NCBI GenBank assembly: GCA_040755915.1
Contig: JBFLWM010000013.1
Coordinates: forward strand, 1 to 20,579
Reading direction: 5' to 3'
From: Sulfurivermis sp040755915
GTDB taxonomy: Bacteria; Pseudomonadota; Gammaproteobacteria; Thiohalomonadales; Thiohalomonadaceae
Length of the DNA stretch: 20,579 nucleotides
Under the pieces are notes generated by a model. The model was not told the origin of the DNA. It ran no database searches and worked only from the letters and a program-made list of their open reading frames with translations. The translations under genes and the position numbers were made by a program. Below are positions 15,565 to 20,579 of this stretch, one piece after another; the stretch's first letter is position 1, and each line of letters opens with the position of its first letter.

Positions 15565-16344
15565 TCAGCTGCGGGTGGCGGCGGTAATCACCATATTGAC
15601 GCTGGCGTAGAAGTTGCCATCGGCCTCACGGCGCGACAGTTCGTCGCGCCAGGCGGCGGCCTGGCTTGGCGTGATGCAGCGTTCGGCCACGGCGGCATCG
15701 AGCAGCCAGTCGCCGAATGGCGTGTCCTCCAGACGCTGGTGCAACAGCGGCAGCTGTTCGATTTGCAGGTCGCCTACCGGATGTCGCTGCAGCAGTGCGG
15801 GGGTGCGGCGGCCGGCAAAGCCGTTGGGGCGCATGTGGCGGGCAAAGAATTGCATCAGCGTGCGTTCCAGCGCTGCGTCGCTGAAATCCACCGAGGCGCT
15901 GCCCCAGTCGGTATCGACGATGACGATGCGGCCGCCGGGTCGGGTGACCCGCACCAGCTCTTCAACCACGCCCCGTTCGACATCCGCTGGCAGTACCTGC
16001 AACAGGCGTTCGGCACGGCAGGCATCGACACACCCATCCGCCAACGGGATGGCGAGTGCGGAGCCGTGCAGGTGAGTGATGCGTTCGCTGACGCCGGCGT
16101 TCACGGCATGTTGCCTTGCCTGTTCGAGCATCGTCGCATCGTTGTCCAGCGCATAGACCCGGCCGTTGCTCCCGACATGGCGTGCCAGCGGCACGCTGTC
16201 CATGCCGGGACCGCAGCCGGTATCCAGCAGTGTGTGGCCGGGCTGGATGCGCATTTGCGCATAGCTCTTTTCCTTTACCGCGCGAATACGCTCCGCCGCC
16301 TTGCGCAGGTAGTCCGCCGTGACGTAGCCGTCATCGCGGCTCAT
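15565..16344 (-). CDS. Class I SAM-dependent methyltransferase
   Basis: 259 aa from ATG 16344. The nucleotide-binding motif I is LLDTGCGPG (39-47), followed by the acidic residue after strand 2 (VYALDND, Asp67), and by ITHLHGSALAIPL and VTRPGGRIVIVDTDW. This is the UbiE/methyltransferase-11 type of fold; the substrate cannot be told. The start overlaps the stop of the PhzF gene as ATGA, with GGGGGGC upstream, so it is translationally coupled. The longer reading from 16428 would lie inside the PhzF gene and lacks family similarity. About 85 bases lie before mltC, so mltC probably has its own promoter. Confidence 0.85.
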   Translation of the reverse strand: MSRDDGYVTADYLRKAAERIRAVKEKSYAQMRIQPGHTLLDTGCGPGMDSVPLARHVGSNGRVYALDNDATMLEQARQHAVNAGVSERITHLHGSALAIPLADGCVDACRAERLLQVLPADVERGVVEELVRVTRPGGRIVIVDTDWGSASVDFSDAALERTLMQFFARHMRPNGFAGRRTPALLQRHPVGDLQIEQLPLLHQRLEDTPFGDWLLDAAVAERCITPSQAAAWRDELSRREADGNFYASVNMVITAATRS

Positions 16345-17132
16345 GTGCCGCCCCCCAGGTTGATGCTGCCGGTGAGATAGGGCACGACGCGGCCGCTGAT
16401 CAGCACGCGTGCGCCGCGCAGCTCGCACTGCAGTTCGCCGCCGCGCGCCGACAGCTGGCGCGCCCGCAGCTGCGCCTTGCCCAGTTGCAACGCCCAGTAC
16501 GGCGTCAGCTTGGTGTGGGCCGAGCCGGTGACCGGGTCCTCGTCGATGCCGTATTTCGGCGCGAAGAAGCGCGAGACGAAATCACAGTCGTCGCCCCGCG
16601 CGGTGACGATGACGCCGCGCCGTTCCAGTTGCCGCAGCAGCGCCATGGACGGTTGCAGCTTGCGCACCCGCTCGGCGCTGTCGAGCACGACGAGCCAGTC
16701 GTCGGCGGCGTAGACCTCCAGCGGCCGGGCGCCCAGCGCCGACTCCAGCAGGGCCGGTGCGGCCACCGGCTCCACCGGAGTGGCGGGAAAGTCGAGGGTG
16801 AGCAGGTCGCCGTGGCGGCTGACCGTGAGCGGGCCACTGAGCGAGTTGAACACCACCTGCCCGGCCTGCGGCGCGACGTGATGGAAATAGACGTAGCCCG
16901 AGGCGAGGGTGGCGTGGCCGCACAGCTTCACCTCGCACGACGGCGTGAACCAGCGGATGCGCAGCCCCTCCGGCTCGGCAACGAAAAAGGCGGTTTCCGA
17001 CAGATTGTTCTCGCCGGCGATGGCCTGCATGGTGGCGTCGGGCAGCCACTCCTGCAGCGGGCAGACCGCCGCCGGGTTGCCGGCGAACAGGCGATCGGCG
17101 AAGGCATCGACCTGGTAGAGCGTGAGTTCCAT
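16341..17132 (-). CDS. PhzF family isomerase/epimerase
   Basis: 263 aa, two-domain diaminopimelate-epimerase-like fold. PhzF hallmarks: the N-terminus YQVDAFADRLFAGNPAAVC, the catalytic Glu46 in NNLSETAFF, RWFTPSCEVKLCGHATLA, and DEDPVTGSAHTKLTPYW near the C-terminus. True PhzF isomerises dihydro-3-hydroxyanthranilate in phenazine synthesis, but no other phz gene is here, so this is one of the many PhzF-like proteins (YddE type) of unknown substrate. AGGGA precedes ATG 17132. It is divergent from a MocR-type regulator and coupled to the following methyltransferase gene. Confidence 0.92.
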   Translation of the reverse strand: MELTLYQVDAFADRLFAGNPAAVCPLQEWLPDATMQAIAGENNLSETAFFVAEPEGLRIRWFTPSCEVKLCGHATLASGYVYFHHVAPQAGQVVFNSLSGPLTVSRHGDLLTLDFPATPVEPVAAPALLESALGARPLEVYAADDWLVVLDSAERVRKLQPSMALLRQLERRGVIVTARGDDCDFVSRFFAPKYGIDEDPVTGSAHTKLTPYWALQLGKAQLRARQLSARGGELQCELRGARVLISGRVVPYLTGSINLGGGT

Positions 17133-17146
17133 GGCGCATTCCCTGT

Positions 17147-17228
17147 CTGTAGTGGTCCGGGTTTGAGCTTAGGTCAGGACGTGCGACCATAACAGATACA
17201 GAAATGTCTAATACGGACCATAACAGAT
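17147..17228. promoter_or_regulatory. Three operator-like motifs in the MocR/PhzF divergent promoter
   Basis: A 13-nt word, GACCATAACAGAT, occurs twice as a direct repeat at 17185-17197 and 17216-17228, exactly 31 bases apart (about three helical turns). A third, near-identical copy in the opposite orientation, CTGTAGTGGTCCG, lies at 17147-17159 (CTGTTATGGTCCG would be the exact counterpart). The right-hand repeat runs into the regulator's ATG. Repeated sites a few turns apart are typical of dimeric MocR regulators, so autoregulation together with control of the PhzF gene is likely by inference. Confidence 0.7.
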
Positions 17229-18663
17229 GACGACGGCAGGGAATTTCGCCTATGCGCGGCTGGCGCAGGAGCTGGCGGCGGCCATCCGTGGCGGGCGCAT
17301 CGTCGCCGGTGAACGGCTGCCCTCGCTGCGGGCGCAATGCCTGCGCCACGGCGTCAGCCTCAGCACCGCGCTGCAGGCCTACCGCCAGCTGGAGGCCGAC
17401 GGCCTGATCGAGGCGCGTCCCAAGTCCGGCTATTTCGCCCGTGCCGCGGTATGCGGTGCGGCCTGCGAACCCGATATCAGCCGGCCGTCGCACGCGCCGG
17501 GCAGCATCACCGTGGCACGCCTGGCGCTGGATATCCTGCAACAGGCGCGCCGGCCCGGCGTGCTCAATCTCGGCGCCGTGGTGCCGGGGCCGGAGCTGCT
17601 GCCGCTGCGTCCGCTGCTGCGTGAGCTGGGGCGGCAGGCGCGGCACGATCCGCTGAGCCTGGGGCGCTACGAGGTACCTGCCGGTCACCCGGAGTTGCGG
17701 GCGCAGATCGCGCGTCTGCTGGCGCATGACGGCTGCCGCTGCCGCCCGGATGAAATCATCGTCACCAACGGCTGCATGGAGGCCATCGCGCTCGCCCTGC
17801 GCGCGGTGGCGCGCCCCGGCGATGTGATCGCCATCGAGTCGCCCACCTTCTACGGCATCCTGCAAACCATCGCGGCGCTGGGCATGCTGGCGCTGGAACT
17901 GCCCACCCATCCGCGCGACGGCATCGACCTCGACGCCCTGCAGCAGGCGCTCGACACGCAGCGCGTCGCCGCGATCCTGCTGGTCCCCAGCTTCAACAAT
18001 CCGCTCGGCAGCAACATGCCGCTGGCCCATCGCCGCCGCCTCGCCGCGCTGGTGGAGCGTTGCGGCGTGCCGCTCATCGAGGACGACATCTACGGCGACC
18101 TCGCCTTTCACGCACCGCGCCTGCCGACGGTGAAGTCGTTCGATCGCAGCGGCGGCGTGCTGCTCTGCTCATCGTTCTCCAAGACCCTGGCGCCCGGCCT
18201 GCGTCTCGGTTATGTGCTGCCGGGACGCTATGCGGCCGAGGTGGAGCATCTCAAGCTGCTCGGCACCATCGCCACCGCCGGTCTGCCGCAGCTCGCCCTC
18301 GCCGCCTATCTCAAGCACGGCGGTTATGCCCGCGTGGTGGCGCAGGCGGCGCGCATATATCAGCAGCGCGGCGAACGGCTGCGGCGGCAGATCCTGGAGA
18401 GTTTTCCCGCGGGGACGCGGGTGACGCAGCCGCAGGGCGGATTCGTGTCGTGGGTGGAACTGCCGGAGCACATGGACGGCGTGCTGTTGTATGAGGCGGC
18501 ACTGCGTGAGGGCGTGGCGGTGACGCCGGGTGTGATCTTCTCGCCACGCGGCGATTACCGTCATCACCTGCGCCTGAGCTGCGGCCAGCTCGACGAGGCG
18601 GCGCTGGCGCAGGGGGTGGAGAAACTGGCGCGCCTGGCCCGGCGCCAGGCGCGCGTGCGCTGA
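17227..18663 (+). CDS. MocR-type transcriptional regulator (GntR winged helix + aminotransferase-like PLP domain)
   Basis: 478 aa. Residues about 5-75 form a GntR winged helix (LAQELAAAIRGGRIVAGERLPSLRA, GVSLSTALQAYRQLEADGLIEARPKSGYF). A linker leads to a fold-type-I aminotransferase domain (about 110-470) with NLGAVVPGPELLP, YEVPAGHPELR, IVTNGCMEAIALALRAV, VPSFNNPLGSNMP and IEDDIYGDL. The PLP lysine is Lys319 in SSFSKTLAPGLRLGY. MocR proteins sense PLP adducts of amines or amino acids and control a divergent gene; here that is the PhzF-methyltransferase pair. ATG 17227 gives the expected N-terminus but has almost no Shine-Dalgarno and overlaps an operator-like repeat. Its stop lies only two bases before that of fumC. 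Confidence 0.93.
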   Translation: MTTAGNFAYARLAQELAAAIRGGRIVAGERLPSLRAQCLRHGVSLSTALQAYRQLEADGLIEARPKSGYFARAAVCGAACEPDISRPSHAPGSITVARLALDILQQARRPGVLNLGAVVPGPELLPLRPLLRELGRQARHDPLSLGRYEVPAGHPELRAQIARLLAHDGCRCRPDEIIVTNGCMEAIALALRAVARPGDVIAIESPTFYGILQTIAALGMLALELPTHPRDGIDLDALQQALDTQRVAAILLVPSFNNPLGSNMPLAHRRRLAALVERCGVPLIEDDIYGDLAFHAPRLPTVKSFDRSGGVLLCSSFSKTLAPGLRLGYVLPGRYAAEVEHLKLLGTIATAGLPQLALAAYLKHGGYARVVAQAARIYQQRGERLRRQILESFPAGTRVTQPQGGFVSWVELPEHMDGVLLYEAALREGVAVTPGVIFSPRGDYRHHLRLSCGQLDEAALAQGVEKLARLARRQARVR

Positions 18664-18665
18664 AC

Positions 18666-20045
<1,380 letters not shown>

Positions 20046-20049
20046 GATC

Positions 20050-20499
20050 TCATTCGGTCTTGCCCGGCCGGGCCGGGGTCTGGGGGGCGGAGTGGAGCGG
20101 AACGTGTCCCTCGGGCGGCAGCAGGCGCACATTGTGAACGAACTCCTCCACCTCGCGCCATTTGCCGTCGGTCTCCAGGTTCAGCACCACCTCCTTGTTG
20201 AGTACGTAGGTCTCGCCCTGGGTGCTCTTGATGGTCTCCTCGACCGTGAAGCGCATGCGCCCCGGACTGCACTGGCCCATCACCAGGTTGTGGTAGGCGA
20301 CGCGCAGCAGGCGGCGCTTTTCCATGTCGTTGCGGCGCCGCTTGGCCCACTCGCGGTATTCCAGAAAGCCGTCACGGCTGATGCCCACCACCTGCAGACG
20401 CCGGGAGATCAGGTCCAGGTGGGCGTCGATGTTGCTGGTGGCCACGGTGTAGGCGTAGGCCTTGAGCCACTGCTCGGCGATGTATTGCATCTCCTCCAT
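20050..20499 (-). CDS. Hypothetical protein upstream of fumC (possible NTF2-like fold)
   Basis: 149 aa, not recognised with certainty. It is soluble and helical at the start (MQYIAEQWLKAYAYTVATSNIDAHLDLISRRLQVVGISRDGF), then basic (EWAKRRRNDMEKRRLLRV), then beta-rich (VAYHNLVMGQCSPGRMRFTVEETIKS, YVLNKEVVLNLETDGKWREVEEF). A helical start with Trp/Tyr/Asp followed by strands could fit an NTF2-like barrel, but this is only a guess. The last about 20 residues are Pro-rich. ATG 20499 is used, ahead of a second ATG at 20490. The gene ends 4 bases before fumC, so it is co-transcribed with it. Confidence 0.72.
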   Translation of the reverse strand: MEEMQYIAEQWLKAYAYTVATSNIDAHLDLISRRLQVVGISRDGFLEYREWAKRRRNDMEKRRLLRVAYHNLVMGQCSPGRMRFTVEETIKSTQGETYVLNKEVVLNLETDGKWREVEEFVHNVRLLPPEGHVPLHSAPQTPARPGKTE

Positions 20500-20514
20500 G
20501 AGGGGTCCCGTGCT

Positions 20515-20528
20515 AATTACCAGTAATT
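20515..20528. promoter_or_regulatory. Perfect palindrome in the promoter of the hypothetical-fumC operon
   Basis: AATTAC-CA-GTAATT is a perfect 6-bp dyad with a 2-base spacer, 16 bases before the start codon of the 149-aa gene (measured on the minus strand). It lies in an AT-rich stretch (20500-20579) that also includes TATACT and CTATAG on the minus strand, so it could be an operator overlapping or just downstream of the promoter. The regulator is unknown. Confidence 0.45.
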
Positions 20529-20579
20529 TTCTAAGCTATAGGAGTATATCGTATGCCGCCGCCGTTTAATCACGTTACC

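Noticed and set aside
15546..15566. GC-rich dyad (ATCGG-CCG-CCGAT) between the methyltransferase end and the mltC start, considered as a terminator.
   Set aside because: The stem is five base pairs with no T-run on either strand.
16341..17132. Phenazine biosynthesis from the PhzF homology.
   Set aside because: No phzA-E or phzG-like genes are present in the window, and PhzF-like proteins are widespread in organisms that make no phenazine.

Overview
The window comes from a high-GC bacterial chromosome, most likely a sulfur-oxidising gammaproteobacterium of the Chromatiales type; that placement is inference. The support is the 5' end of a soxY-like gene at the left edge, the cluster grxD / rnt / pyrC (the same three genes lie near each other in Pseudomonas), a trkH-trkA pair followed by a DUF3301 gene, an MltC-type lytic transglycosylase, and Gram-negative envelope proteins (two lipoproteins, one LamB-type porin). 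There is no rRNA, tRNA, transposase, integrase or CRISPR array, and no gene-free stretch longer than about 160 bases, so this is compact, mostly core genome with a few accessory pieces.

Layout. 1-125 (-) is the start of soxY, divergent from an orphan hydantoinase-B-type gene (281-1807, +). Rightward genes follow: a small BON-domain lipoprotein, a large periplasmic-sensor diguanylate cyclase (NMT1-like + SBP_bac_3 + GGDEF), an asparagine-synthase-like amidotransferase of the N-acetylglutaminylglutamine amide (NAGGN) type, a LamB-like maltoporin and grxD, closed by a strong hairpin terminator at 8092-8126. Leftward genes rnt and pyrC come next, with inverted-repeat elements on both sides of pyrC, then a DUF2591/NinX-like phage-type gene. 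The trkH-trkA-DUF3301 operon (+) has overlapping stop and start codons and meets a leftward block: an unknown 129-aa gene, pirin, mltC, a SAM methyltransferase and a PhzF-family gene. The PhzF gene is divergent from a MocR-type (GntR + aminotransferase) regulator. That regulator converges, two bases apart, on fumC, which follows a 149-aa unknown gene.

How the genes may work together. Three modules stand out. (1) MocR / PhzF / methyltransferase: a divergent regulator and a translationally coupled gene pair, with three copies of a 13-nt operator-like motif between them, suggest a small vitamin-B6/amino-acid-linked metabolic switch of unknown substrate. (2) asnO-like amidotransferase + LamB: a 9-nt gap implies one operon, but the usual NAGGN partner genes are absent here. 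(3) TrkH/TrkA/DUF3301: potassium uptake, which, like NAGGN, belongs to osmotic adaptation. The most system-like candidates are modules 1 and 2. No defence, secretion or mobile system was recognised.
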